A program made the position numbers and the translations under genes. The notes beneath the pieces were generated by a model. It did no database searches. It had not been told where the DNA came from and saw only the letters and a program-made list of their open reading frames with translations. Shown here one piece after another: positions 9,379 through 17,831 of a stretch of DNA of 39,035 nucleotides; position 1 is the stretch's first letter; each line of letters starts with the position of its first letter. The stretch spans positions 1 through 39,035 of the forward strand of contig JADLAT010000001.1 in assembly GCA_020848095.1 (NCBI GenBank), read 5' to 3'. Source of the stretch: Alphaproteobacteria bacterium. GTDB lineage: Bacteria > Pseudomonadota > Alphaproteobacteria > Micavibrionales > Micavibrionaceae.

Positions 9379-10731
9379 TTACTTACCGATACAAAAATCC
9401 CGGAAGATCATATCCAGCAAATCCTCGGCATCCACCTGCCCGGTGATCCGGCCAATGGCGCGCATAGCCAGCCGCAAATCCTCCGCCGCCAGTTCCGGCA
9501 GATCGGCCTTATCCGCGCGATGAAGGCAATCCAGCGCCTCCTCCAGCGCCTCCCGGTGCCGCCGGCGGGTCGGGGAAGGCCCGCGTGAATCGCTGGAGAC
9601 CAGCTTAACCAGTCGCTCATGCAAAAATTCCAGCAACAGCGGTAAATTATGCCCGGTTTTCACAGAAACCGGAATCGCGCCCTCGATAATGTTTTTTGAT
9701 AAAACATCATCCATCTTATTCACAACCAGAAGGCTCGCATCATCAATGAGATTAAGCGTATAGGGGTCGGGCATATCCACCGTCCCATCAAACAGCAGGA
9801 TTTTAAGATCAGCCTCCCCCGCGCGCTCGATCGCCCGGCGTATCCCCTCAGCCTCCAGCCCGTCATGCCCGGTTGCCTCAATTTCCTCTGGCCGTAACCC
9901 GGCCGTATCCGAGACAATCACCGGATAACCGCCAATATTCAGATGGGCCTCGATCACATCACGCGTCGTCCCGGCAATGTCAGAGACAATAGCCACATTG
10001 CGCCGCGCCAGCGCATTGATAAGGCTCGATTTACCGGCATTGGGCGCGCCCAGTATCGCGACATGCACCCCTTCGCGCAAACGCTCCCCCCGCCGATTAT
10101 CATCAAGATGCGCACTGATCTCCGCCGCCAGCGCCCGGCTTTGCTCCAAAATACCCGGCAGCGCGCCGGAAGGAAGGTCTTCATCCGGAAATTCAATATC
10201 CGCCTCCAGATGTGCCAATGCGCGGCTGAGCTGTGCCGACCAGCCATTATAAAGCCGGGAAAGCGCGCCGCCCATTTGCGCCAGAGCCTGCAAACGCTGC
10301 GTTTCGGTTTCGGCATCGATCAGATCCGCCACAGCCTCCGCCGCCGTAAGGTCCATGCGCTCATTCTCAAAGGCCCGGCGCGTAAATTCGCCCGGCGCCG
10401 CCAGACGATGCCCCGGCTGCCTGACCAGCACATCGAGCATCGCATCCACCACCGCCCGGCTCCCGTGCAGGTGATATTCAACCACATCTTCTCCGGTATA
10501 ACTGGCTGGGCCGGGGAAAAACAAAACCAGCGCCCGGTCAATGATCTGATGGAAAACAGGGTGCGTAATGGGGCAAAGACTGGCCAGCCGGGGCATAAAA
10601 TCATGCCGCTGGCTAAGTCTTTGTAAACTCTCAAGGCTTTGTGGGCCCGATACACGCAATACCGAGATGCCCGCGCGCCCCGGCGCACTGGCCAAAGCGC
10701 ATATCGTATTTTTTACACCAGAGCGGCTCAT
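9379..10731 (-). CDS. mnmE: tRNA modification GTPase MnmE (TrmE)
   Basis: The K+-dependent GTPase that works with MnmG on wobble U34 of tRNA. The 450-residue product has the N-terminal formyl-THF-binding domain (TICALASAPGRAGISVLRVS, SYTGEDVVEYHLHGSRAVVD). The G domain carries G1 GAPNAGKSSLIN, G2 IAGTTRDVIE, G3 DTAGLRPEEIE and G4 NKMD. The C-terminus ends DMIFRDFCIGK with the conserved C(I/L)GK motif. Nothing is missing. It starts at ATG 10731, four bases after the stop of the small DUF6489-like gene, so the two are probably cotranscribed. Confidence 0.97.
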   Translation of the reverse strand: MSRSGVKNTICALASAPGRAGISVLRVSGPQSLESLQRLSQRHDFMPRLASLCPITHPVFHQIIDRALVLFFPGPASYTGEDVVEYHLHGSRAVVDAMLDVLVRQPGHRLAAPGEFTRRAFENERMDLTAAEAVADLIDAETETQRLQALAQMGGALSRLYNGWSAQLSRALAHLEADIEFPDEDLPSGALPGILEQSRALAAEISAHLDDNRRGERLREGVHVAILGAPNAGKSSLINALARRNVAIVSDIAGTTRDVIEAHLNIGGYPVIVSDTAGLRPEEIEATGHDGLEAEGIRRAIERAGEADLKILLFDGTVDMPDPYTLNLIDDASLLVVNKMDDVLSKNIIEGAIPVSVKTGHNLPLLLEFLHERLVKLVSSDSRGPSPTRRRHREALEEALDCLHRADKADLPELAAEDLRLAMRAIGRITGQVDAEDLLDMIFRDFCIGK

Positions 10732-10735
10732 TGAT

Positions 10736-10993
10736 TTATTTCGCCGGTTTTTTGGCAGAACCCGTACTGGCTCCGACCTGATTCCAGAACATTTTTTGCA
10801 TCTCGTTCCAGTTTTGTATCGCCATCGGCGCCCAGTTCTTCATCATAGACTCCGGGTCCATCGCCTTGATGTTATCCATCATTTTACGCTCGATCTCCTT
10901 CATGACGGCCTCTTGCATGGGCGCAACGTCCGGAAGACCAAAAAAACGCCGCGCTTCTTCAGGCGAGCATTCAATATCAAAAGTAACTTTCAT
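10736..10993 (-). CDS. Small conserved protein, DUF6489-like
   Basis: An 85-residue protein beginning MKVTFDIECSPEEARRFFGL and containing DVAPMQEAVMKEIERKM and a Trp/Met-rich tail (AIQNWNEMQKMFWNQ). This resembles the small alphaproteobacterial DUF6489 family as I remember it; no function is established. A TTG one codon upstream is also open, but ATG 10993 is the natural start. It sits directly upstream of mnmE with a four-base gap. Confidence 0.8.
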   Translation of the reverse strand: MKVTFDIECSPEEARRFFGLPDVAPMQEAVMKEIERKMMDNIKAMDPESMMKNWAPMAIQNWNEMQKMFWNQVGASTGSAKKPAK

Positions 10994-11079
10994 CAATATT
11001 CATCCCGTGTATGATGTGAGGATTGCAGCGAAAAATCGCCCCGCTATGCCGACAATACCAGAGACAAGGAAGAATCGCC

Positions 11080-11820
11080 ATGTCAAACAACTTTGTAACC
11101 ATCAAGGCCCATGACGGTCAAGATTTTGAAGCCTATATTGCCTTTCCAGAGAAAACGCCCGCGCCGGTTGTTATTTTAATACAGGAAATTTTTGGTATAA
11201 ATCATGAAATGCGGGAAAAATGCGATGCAATGGCCGCAAAGGGGTATATCGCCCTTTGTCCGGATCTTTTCTGGCGCATAGAGCCGGGCATTCATTTAAC
11301 CGACCGCATCCCCGAACAGCTTGAGCGTGCCTTTACCCTGTTCGGACAATTCGATCAGGAACAGGGGCTGGAAGATTTACGCGCCACACTGGCCCACGCA
11401 CGCGCCATGAAAGAATGCGCAGGCCCCGTAACCTGTATCGGTTATTGCCTCGGCGGAAAACTCGCCTATATGATGGCCGCACGTACGGATATTGACGCTA
11501 CTGTGAGCTATTACGGCGTTGGTCTGGGGACAATGCTGGAGGAGGCAGATAAAATCACCACGCCGCTTTTGCTGCATATCGCCGGGGAGGATGAATACGT
11601 TCCCAAGAATGAACAGGCCGATATTCAAAGCACCATGCTCGAACATCCCACGGCAGAACTGTACGTATATCCCGGCATGAGCCACGCTTTTGCCAGAGGA
11701 GAGGGTCTGCATTACAATGAACAGGCTGCGCAAATGGCCAACAAGCGTACAGATGCGTTTTTAACCGCCGCGCTGGCTAACCCGGCCTTAACAGCCAAAA
11801 ACAAACGGCATGCAAAATGA
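11080..11820 (+). CDS. Dienelactone hydrolase family protein
   Basis: An alpha/beta hydrolase of 246 residues. All the residues of the dienelactone hydrolase active site are visible at the classic positions: Glu36 (QEIFG), nucleophile Cys123 in GYCLGG, Asp171 in AGEDE and His202 in MSHAFAR. The family hydrolyses lactones such as dienelactone; many relatives have unknown substrates, and nothing nearby points to aromatic degradation. The frame is open to 11023, but ATG 11080 has AAGGAAG seven bases upstream and fits the family N-terminus. Its stop overlaps the next gene (ATGA), so the two are translationally coupled. Confidence 0.92.
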   Translation: MSNNFVTIKAHDGQDFEAYIAFPEKTPAPVVILIQEIFGINHEMREKCDAMAAKGYIALCPDLFWRIEPGIHLTDRIPEQLERAFTLFGQFDQEQGLEDLRATLAHARAMKECAGPVTCIGYCLGGKLAYMMAARTDIDATVSYYGVGLGTMLEEADKITTPLLLHIAGEDEYVPKNEQADIQSTMLEHPTAELYVYPGMSHAFARGEGLHYNEQAAQMANKRTDAFLTAALANPALTAKNKRHAK

Positions 11821-13283
11821 ATGAGCAAACCCCGGAAAAAACCCTTCCTGCGTTGGCGGAACTTGAAAGCCGGGCCTTGATCCAGATTCAAGAAGAGCTG
11901 AAAGGTAACGGCCTTAAGAAGGAGCAAATCGAGATCACAACCTTTGAGGCCCAACTTCTTGATTTTCCGGCCCTCATCACGCTAACGCTCAAGACCAGCC
12001 ATAAAAGCCGCAAACAACCCGGAAAAATCGGAGGTCAGCACGTACTCGCCAACGCGCAGGCCCTGCCCGCCGCGCTGGAGAATGGGGAAAAAAGCGCCCT
12101 GTCCGATCCCGAAACCCTGCAACGCGTACACATGACCGTCCTGCAAGACCCAAACGCAGGAGCAGGCGTGAAAGAAGCCACAATTGCCCTGCCGTTTTTG
12201 AACCGGGAATACGTTTATTATGAGCCATGCGGAACCTGTCGCGGTCTGGGGCAAAATGTCTGCAACCGGTGTCAGGGCAAGGGGCAGGAGCAATGCCCGC
12301 GCTGCCACGCCTCCGGACGGGAAACCTGCACATATTGCAATGGCCGCCAATACATCCAGAATGGACAAAACGAAAAACAGCAATGCCTGACCTGTAATGG
12401 CTCTGGGAAAACCCCCTGTACGCTCTGCCAGCAAACACGTACAGTACAATGCCCCACTTGCAAGGGAAAAGGCAAAGCCATTTGCCAGCACTGCAAGGGG
12501 CAAAAGCTCAATTCGGTTATCACAACCGCAGAAACCACGGCATTGGCCGTTTTTTCCTTTGAGCGCGAGCCGCTGCCCCCCGCCGCACTGGCCGCGATAG
12601 ACAACGCCGGGGCCGATTTAAAAAACCATGTGGTGCTTACCCCGCTGCCGCCGCAAATGGAAAACGAAAAGCAAGAATCGCATATCCGTTTTCAGATCCA
12701 GCTTCCCTTTGCCGACATCACCTTTAAAATAGACAAGCAGGAGGTCGCCGGGACGCTTTTCGGAACGCAAGGGGCGCTTTATAACCTGCCGCCGTTCTTG
12801 GAAAACGCAGTTTTACCCGGCATGATCGCACTGGAAGAAGCCGCCGCCAGCAAAAGCAGCGCCGCCGAAGCCCTGAAACGCGCCGGACAATACCGTACGC
12901 TTCGCTACGCCCTGCAGGCCTGTGCCCGCTGGGGACCGAAAAAGACAGCGCGGGCCTTGTTAAAGAAATGGCCGCTGGGGCTCTCTGGGGAGGGAGCTGA
13001 AAAAATTGCCGCTTTATCCGCAGCGGGCCTTAAAAACCTCTCTCATCGGTCCGTGCTGACCTGCCGCCTCGTTTGTATGGCAACAATGGCGGGGCTATAC
13101 GCTTTGTACGCGTACACCGCCAGAGCGAGCGTTATGGCGATGACCAGCAAGGCCGAACTTCAGATTTTTGCAGATCTGGCCGTGCCGACGCTTCTGGCCC
13201 TAACCGGTTTTTATCTGGCAAAATCCTGTACCCGGCAAAGCATGGCAAAGAATTTACGGCTTTTATTTCCTGAAAAATCTTAA
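11817..13283 (+). CDS. Membrane protein with eight CxxC (DnaJ-type zinc-finger) repeats
   Basis: A 488-residue protein. Residues 138-230 carry eight CxxC motifs with an exact 11-residue period in two blocks: Cys 138/141, 149/152, 160/163, 171/174, then 190/193, 201/204, 212/215, 223/226. Several follow the DnaJ pattern CxxCxGxG (CGTCRGLG, CNRCQGKG, CLTCNGSG, CPTCKGKG). DnaJ has four such repeats, so this is a doubled array likely to hold four zinc ions. There is no J domain. Residues about 410-475 contain two membrane helices, placing the array probably in the cytoplasm. The N-terminus is unrecognised. A chaperone-like or redox role is possible but not shown. It is coupled to the dienelactone hydrolase gene by an ATGA overlap. 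Confidence 0.82.
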   Translation: MNEQTPEKTLPALAELESRALIQIQEELKGNGLKKEQIEITTFEAQLLDFPALITLTLKTSHKSRKQPGKIGGQHVLANAQALPAALENGEKSALSDPETLQRVHMTVLQDPNAGAGVKEATIALPFLNREYVYYEPCGTCRGLGQNVCNRCQGKGQEQCPRCHASGRETCTYCNGRQYIQNGQNEKQQCLTCNGSGKTPCTLCQQTRTVQCPTCKGKGKAICQHCKGQKLNSVITTAETTALAVFSFEREPLPPAALAAIDNAGADLKNHVVLTPLPPQMENEKQESHIRFQIQLPFADITFKIDKQEVAGTLFGTQGALYNLPPFLENAVLPGMIALEEAAASKSSAAEALKRAGQYRTLRYALQACARWGPKKTARALLKKWPLGLSGEGAEKIAALSAAGLKNLSHRSVLTCRLVCMATMAGLYALYAYTARASVMAMTSKAELQIFADLAVPTLLALTGFYLAKSCTRQSMAKNLRLLFPEKS

Positions 13284-13310
13284 AAGGACGGCGGGAAGAC
13301 AAAGGAGCCT

Positions 13311-13763
13311 TTAACGTTGCCAGCGATGACTGCGCAAGGCCTGCTGCTTTTGACAATACCGCCAGGCAATAACCGCTTGCGCCGTGGCTTCGTTTTGAGA
13401 AACAGAAAGAAAATCAACAGCCTCGGCCTGTGCGACGGGCGGGAGGGCGTAGCGCACGCCAAGCACAAGGCCGAGGACTGCTGCCGTTCCAGCAGAGTGC
13501 TGGTTGCGATCCTGTCCGGTGTATGAGGAAGGATTATAGACAGTCTTCAAAAGAGGGGAGCAAGAATCCGTCAGAACCGCGGGAGAGATATGTTTGGAAA
13601 CCGATTGTCCTTTCACGCCGGCAATTTCGTTAGACCACGCCGCACCGGCACCAACGCAGAGGATCATGACAAACAGACAAAGAAACGACCCGAACACCAG
13701 CGCAACCTGCGGCCCGGACATATAGGTTAATTTTTCAATACACACATTTCTAAAATTTTTCAT
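13311..13763 (-). CDS. Unrecognised single-pass membrane protein, about 150 residues
   Basis: No family recognised. Near the N-terminus is one strong membrane helix (GPQVALVFGSFLCLFVMILC), then a polar, Ser- and Gln-rich region, a second weakly hydrophobic stretch (GTAAVLGLVLGVRYALPPVA) and a basic end. ATG 13763 has GGTG-type ribosome pairing; an inner ATG at 13721 (MSGPQVALVF) is also possible. It is convergent with the zinc-finger gene, 27 bases apart. The coding assignment rests on the open frame and the helix alone, so it is moderate. Confidence 0.5.
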   Translation of the reverse strand: MKNFRNVCIEKLTYMSGPQVALVFGSFLCLFVMILCVGAGAAWSNEIAGVKGQSVSKHISPAVLTDSCSPLLKTVYNPSSYTGQDRNQHSAGTAAVLGLVLGVRYALPPVAQAEAVDFLSVSQNEATAQAVIAWRYCQKQQALRSHRWQR

Positions 13764-13906
13764 TATTTCACCACCCGGTTATTAACTACCCAGTTATCCC
13801 ATAACTCATGAGACCATATAAATTAGATTATGGCAAATAATATCGTTTCGAATTTACAAGGAATTTCAAGAGATTAAAGGAGAAATTTAGATAAAATTTT
13901 AAAAAA

Positions 13907-13927
13907 AGACCCGGCAAAACCGGGTCT
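13907..13927 (-). terminator. Rho-independent terminator after the 13980-14651 gene
   Basis: The stem AGACCCGG / CCGGGTCT with loop CAAAA is followed, read on the minus strand, by at least seven T residues (the A run at 13901-13907). It lies about 50 bases downstream of the 13980 stop and separates that gene from the next minus-strand gene. Confidence 0.88.
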
Positions 13928-13979
13928 GTCCTTCATATATGCCGGCCAACCGGATTTCTACTTGTCGATAGACAGAGCC

Positions 13980-14651
13980 CTAGGGCGACGGCTTGCCCAA
14001 AAACGACATTACTTTCGAAGCCGCCTTCGCTGAAACAGAGCTATCCGGAACGACCCAAGGCCCTTCTATGGTCTTCATCCGCTCAAAAAATGTCTCCAGC
14101 TTTTCTTGCAGCTGAGCCTTCTGTGGCTCAAGATCCTCCTCGTCCCAGTAAGCCGTTCCATCTTTACAATCGGGAAAGGCCTGTTGCAAAATAGTGTGTG
14201 CGTCGGTCCTTAAGCTGTCTTTTACGGTCTTTACACGCTCCAGAATTTTTGCGCGTTCCGCACCCACAGCATCTCCACGTAGATCAGAAAATGTATTGCC
14301 CAAGGAATCTTTATAATAGCTTTCAGAAAAAATCTTAAGCGCCCCAACTTGAAATCCCTTACCATTAACCTTATCACTAAATATAAGGCTCAGCTTTTCG
14401 CGAAATTCTCCCGGAACCCCTTCGTTCCGCACAGCGATGTCAAATCGCTTTGTTAAATTGATATAGGGACCCCCCCGCCGCCCTGTTAAGAAATGTTTTG
14501 GCTGCGCGCTGCCTGTTATCATCATTATGTAGGAAACCCGATGTAGGAAACCCGTAATAGAATCTCTTGTCGCCATCTGAAGCGACCATCCTTCGGGCAA
14601 TTGGACACGGAGAAGATCATCCCCGACGGGCTCCAAAATTTGAATACCCAT
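13980..14651 (-). CDS. Conserved hypothetical protein, probably a frameshift-scarred or decaying gene
   Basis: The open frame gives 223 residues, with LPEGWSLQMATRDSITGFLH near the start and FPDCKDGTAYWDEED near the end, a layout I associate with a widespread uncharacterised family. Two features suggest damage. First, coding-like sequence continues in frame upstream of ATG 14651 (GWEEDRVDARESYEK) to a TAA at 14727-14729 without a start codon, so the 5' end looks lost. Second, a 14-bp tandem duplication (14527-14554) and a run of seven G together shift the frame by 15, so residues about 39-59 are read out of the ancestral frame. Without the duplication and one G the same DNA reads HNDDNRQRAAKTFLNRAAGG, which fits the flanks far better. 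A terminator follows. Function unknown. Confidence 0.6.
   Translation of the reverse strand: MGIQILEPVGDDLLRVQLPEGWSLQMATRDSITGFLHRVSYIMMITGSAQPKHFLTGRRGGPYINLTKRFDIAVRNEGVPGEFREKLSLIFSDKVNGKGFQVGALKIFSESYYKDSLGNTFSDLRGDAVGAERAKILERVKTVKDSLRTDAHTILQQAFPDCKDGTAYWDEEDLEPQKAQLQEKLETFFERMKTIEGPWVVPDSSVSAKAASKVMSFLGKPSP
14527..14554. repeat. 14-bp perfect tandem duplication inside the 13980-14651 gene
   Basis: The unit ATGTAGGAAACCCG occurs twice head to tail (14527-14540 and 14541-14554). Fourteen is not a multiple of three, so the duplication changes the reading frame of the gene it sits in. Confidence 0.95.
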
Positions 14652-14802
14652 TTTTTCATAGCTTTCTCTCGCATCGACCCGATCTTCCTCCCATCCAGCC
14701 GCTCCTGGCCGCGAGGAAGGAACCGTTTACTTCAATAAATCATGATTTATAACAGCGACAAGACAGCACCACCGCATAAACAGCGGCGATCAAAATGCCA
14801 GA

Positions 14803-14814
14803 CCGACCGGTCGG
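14803..14814. promoter_or_regulatory. 12-bp perfect palindrome just downstream of rho
   Basis: CCGACCGGTCGG is a perfect palindrome four bases past the rho stop and about 75-150 bases upstream of the neighbouring minus-strand gene. It resembles the core of many TetR-family operators, but no TetR gene is in the window. It has no loop and no T tract, so it does not look like an intrinsic terminator. Confidence 0.4.
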
Positions 14815-14818
14815 ATTC

Positions 14819-16075
14819 CTACTGATTCATGCTTTGGAAGAACTCGGCGTTATTTTTACTGGTCTTCATCTTATCAATGAGGAATTCCACCGCATCGACG
14901 GTCCCCATCGGGTTGAGAATACGGCGTAACACCCACATTTTCTGGAGATATTCGCGGGAAACAAGAAGCTCTTCCTTCCGCGTACCGGATTTTTGAATAT
15001 CAATGGCCGGGAACACGCGTTTATCGGAAATCTTGCGGTCCAGAACGATCTCGGAATTACCTGTACCTTTGAACTCTTCGAAGATAACCTCATCCATCCG
15101 GCTGCCGGTATCAATCAACGCCGTGGCGATGATGGTCAGCGAGCCGCCTTGCTCAATATTCCGGGCCGCCCCGAAGAAGCGTTTTGGCCGCTGGAGGGCA
15201 TTGGCATCCACCCCGCCGGTCAGAACCTTACCCGAAGAAGGCACAACCGTGTTATAGGCCCGCGCCAGACGCGTAATGGAATCGAGCAAAATCACCACAT
15301 CGCGCTTATGCTCGACAAGACGTTTGGCCTTTTCCATGACCATTTCCGCCACCTGTACGTGCCGGGCCGCCGGCTCATCAAACGTGGAGGAAACAACTTC
15401 CCCCCGTACGCTTCGTGCCATATCGGTTACTTCCTCAGGCCGCTCATCAATAAGCAAAACAATGAGATAGGCCTCCGGATGATTGGCGGTAATGGATTTT
15501 GCAATCTCCTGCATCATCACGGTTATACCCGTACGTGGCGGCGCCACGATCAACGCCCGCTGGCCAAAGCCAAGCGGCGCCGTCAGCTCGATCACGCGCT
15601 GTACGTAGTTTTTCTTGGTCGGATCATCATATTCAAGATTAATTTTGCGATCGGGATAAAGCGGGGTGAGGTTGTCAAAATTGATACGGTGGCGGATTTT
15701 CTCCGGTGATTCATCATTAATGGACCCCACCTTGAGAAGCGCAAAATAACGCTCGGAATCCTTGGGCGCGCGAATTTCCCCCTCAACAATATCCCCTGTA
15801 CGCAACCCGAAACGGCGAACCTGTGACGGGGAAACATAGATATCATCCGGGCCGGGAAGATAGTTTTCTTCCGGGCTGCGCAGGAAACCAAATCCGTCCT
15901 GCAAAACCTCAAGTACACCCGTACCGGATATAGGGACATTTTGCTGTGCCAGCTGTTTAAGAATAGCGAACATCATATCCTGCTTGCGCATGGCATTGCA
16001 GTTTTCGATCTCCAGCTCTTCGGCAAAGGCAAGCAATTCGGCAGGCGAACGGGTCTTAAGTTGCTGTAAATTCAT
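14819..16075 (-). CDS. rho: Transcription termination factor Rho with altered Walker A motif
   Basis: A 418-residue hexameric RNA helicase that ends untranslated transcripts. The order is N-terminal Rho domain ([20 protein letters not shown]), cold-shock RNA-binding domain ([20 protein letters not shown]) and RecA-type ATPase. Walker B ([16 protein letters not shown]), the Q loop ([20 protein letters not shown]) and the R loop ([10 protein letters not shown]) are intact. The P-loop is odd: it reads [12 protein letters not shown] where the family has APPRTGKT, so Lys184 is Ile (codon ATA at 15524-15526). That lysine contacts the ATP phosphates. The start is ATG 16075 with AAAGAG upstream. The 283-base spacer to the next gene (16076-16358) is AT-rich and must carry the rho leader and a divergent promoter. 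Confidence 0.96.
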   Translation of the reverse strand: MNLQQLKTRSPAELLAFAEELEIENCNAMRKQDMMFAILKQLAQQNVPISGTGVLEVLQDGFGFLRSPEENYLPGPDDIYVSPSQVRRFGLRTGDIVEGEIRAPKDSERYFALLKVGSINDESPEKIRHRINFDNLTPLYPDRKINLEYDDPTKKNYVQRVIELTAPLGFGQRALIVAPPRTGITVMMQEIAKSITANHPEAYLIVLLIDERPEEVTDMARSVRGEVVSSTFDEPAARHVQVAEMVMEKAKRLVEHKRDVVILLDSITRLARAYNTVVPSSGKVLTGGVDANALQRPKRFFGAARNIEQGGSLTIIATALIDTGSRMDEVIFEEFKGTGNSEIVLDRKISDKRVFPAIDIQKSGTRKEELLVSREYLQKMWVLRRILNPMGTVDAVEFLIDKMKTSKNNAEFFQSMNQ

Positions 16076-16358
16076 GAAAAAGCTCTTTAAATTGAGTTGG
16101 AAACACCTAAAAATTCAATGATGTCTGAAAGGGTGTACTTAAAACTTAAAACGCGGGGCATACACGACCGTTTTTTAACTGTTTTATTAAATATCCGCTA
16201 AACGAGCCCATAAGTCGAAAAAACGACCAGATAAAAATCCTGATTTTTCTAGGGATTTGTTACAGACAGGCCAATATATACGATAACACAGGCAAAGCCG
16301 TCAAGCCTTTTTCTTTGCATTAACGCTAATTTAAAGACTCGCGCCCTAAAATACGCGC

Positions 16359-17831
16359 ATGAGGCTGCTTAACCATATACCAAGCAAAAGCGGTGAGCAC
16401 ACGCTTTTCATCAGCGCGGAAACTTTAAAAACAATTGGCGCAATGGCTCTCCATCTGCCCGATGTGGCTAAACAGAGTGTGGCAGTAATACGCCTTTCCG
16501 ACATTATGGCAGAAAAAGAAAACCCTGCGCAGGATCACTCTTTATCCCAACAATTCAACAGATTTAACGCTAAAAATCCGCCGCCGCCGCCCTTAATTTC
16601 TGAAGAGAACTTCGCATTAACCTCAAAGGGCGATCCGCGCACAAAAGATTTTTACAAGGCATTTCAGAAATTTATGGAATTAAATGATTTTCAGAACCGG
16701 AAAATAGGAAACGACGATTCTGATACGTTTAAACATATTTATGAGCGCAAACACACAGACCCTGGATATTTAGCTCTAACACTCAAAAATAAAGACGATA
16801 GTAAAACACATCTCATCATCAGCCCGGAATATCTTCCCGACACAAAAGATTTTTTAGCGATGGTTTCTCAAAATATGGCCCTTCCCCTTAAAGAGAATAT
16901 CGATTTTAATAGACATACCGCCCATTTATTCTGCTTATTTCATGAAGCAGCTCATCATGCGCAACCAACAACACATATTCAGGCTGGCGAAGCTTTTGCC
17001 GATAAAACAGCCAAAGATTTTCTTGAATATATGAAGGCTCAGGGCCACGATGAAATTGATTTACAAACCATAGATACACTTTTTGATCTGCGGACAATCG
17101 CAACATTTCAGCATGCACAGGCTCGCCATTTTGAAAGCGACTATGTCCACGGACACAGCACCGGCCTCCTTTCCAGAGAAGAAGACATCACGGATCAACG
17201 AGGAGAGGAGCATACGCAAAATCTCATCTCCCTTAACGGGCTTGTAGCCTCCCTCCTGGGCGGCGCACTCCGCCCCTCTGTTCATGCCGCTATAGATAAA
17301 GAATATGGCCAGCATGCCTCCCTGATTAAAAATAATCTGGATGAGGATACACTCTCGGAAATAGTTAAATCACCAGAGCTCTATTTTTTAGCCATGCCCG
17401 CCTTGATAGAGCTTCAGGCAAGTAAAATAAAATATCAAAGCGACGATCCCGAAGATAAATTTAAGATCTTTAATCAGGAAAATATTGAAATCGGCGCCGC
17501 CTTTATCAAAGAGCATCCCGGCATGCATTATGCCTTTATCAGGGGGCTGTATGATGGCGGGTTTTTTGACGAAAATATCCATACACAAAATCCGCTGGAT
17601 AAACCCTATATTAAAAATTATCTGGAAGCCTATGCCCGCATTGCCGACATAACCCCGGAAGAACGCGCCGTTTCAAAAAACATCACGCAGGACGTTAAAA
17701 ACGCCCTGCCGCGTTTGAGGGAAATTTTTTCTGTAAGTCTTTCCAAAGAGGCAAAAACGGAAGAGACAAATCCGATAAAAACACCCGTGCCAGAGACACT
17801 TCTGCCTAAAACGGTTTTACCACAACCATAA
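16359..17831 (+). CDS. Candidate HExxH zinc metalloprotease of unknown family
   Basis: I do not recognise this 490-residue protein. Residues 195-199 read HEAAH within LFCLFHEAAHHAQPTT, the classic HExxH zinc motif, and 11 residues later GEAFADKTA offers Glu211 as a gluzincin-like third ligand. There is no signal peptide or membrane helix, so any export would need a C-terminal or internal signal; the tail is Pro-, Lys- and Glu-rich (SLSKEAKTEETNPIKTPVPE). A poly-Pro run is at 74-78. The gene is clearly richer in A and T than its neighbours, lacks a good Shine-Dalgarno, runs against the local strand trend and splits hemJ from rho, all hints of later insertion. Its last 26 bases overlap the end of hemJ. 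Confidence 0.75.
   Translation: MRLLNHIPSKSGEHTLFISAETLKTIGAMALHLPDVAKQSVAVIRLSDIMAEKENPAQDHSLSQQFNRFNAKNPPPPPLISEENFALTSKGDPRTKDFYKAFQKFMELNDFQNRKIGNDDSDTFKHIYERKHTDPGYLALTLKNKDDSKTHLIISPEYLPDTKDFLAMVSQNMALPLKENIDFNRHTAHLFCLFHEAAHHAQPTTHIQAGEAFADKTAKDFLEYMKAQGHDEIDLQTIDTLFDLRTIATFQHAQARHFESDYVHGHSTGLLSREEDITDQRGEEHTQNLISLNGLVASLLGGALRPSVHAAIDKEYGQHASLIKNNLDEDTLSEIVKSPELYFLAMPALIELQASKIKYQSDDPEDKFKIFNQENIEIGAAFIKEHPGMHYAFIRGLYDGGFFDENIHTQNPLDKPYIKNYLEAYARIADITPEERAVSKNITQDVKNALPRLREIFSVSLSKEAKTEETNPIKTPVPETLLPKTVLPQP

Noticed and set aside
13301-13312. AAAGG-AG-CCTTT inverted repeat between the zinc-finger gene and its convergent neighbour
   Set aside because: A five-base-pair stem with a two-base loop and no T tract; not a credible terminator.
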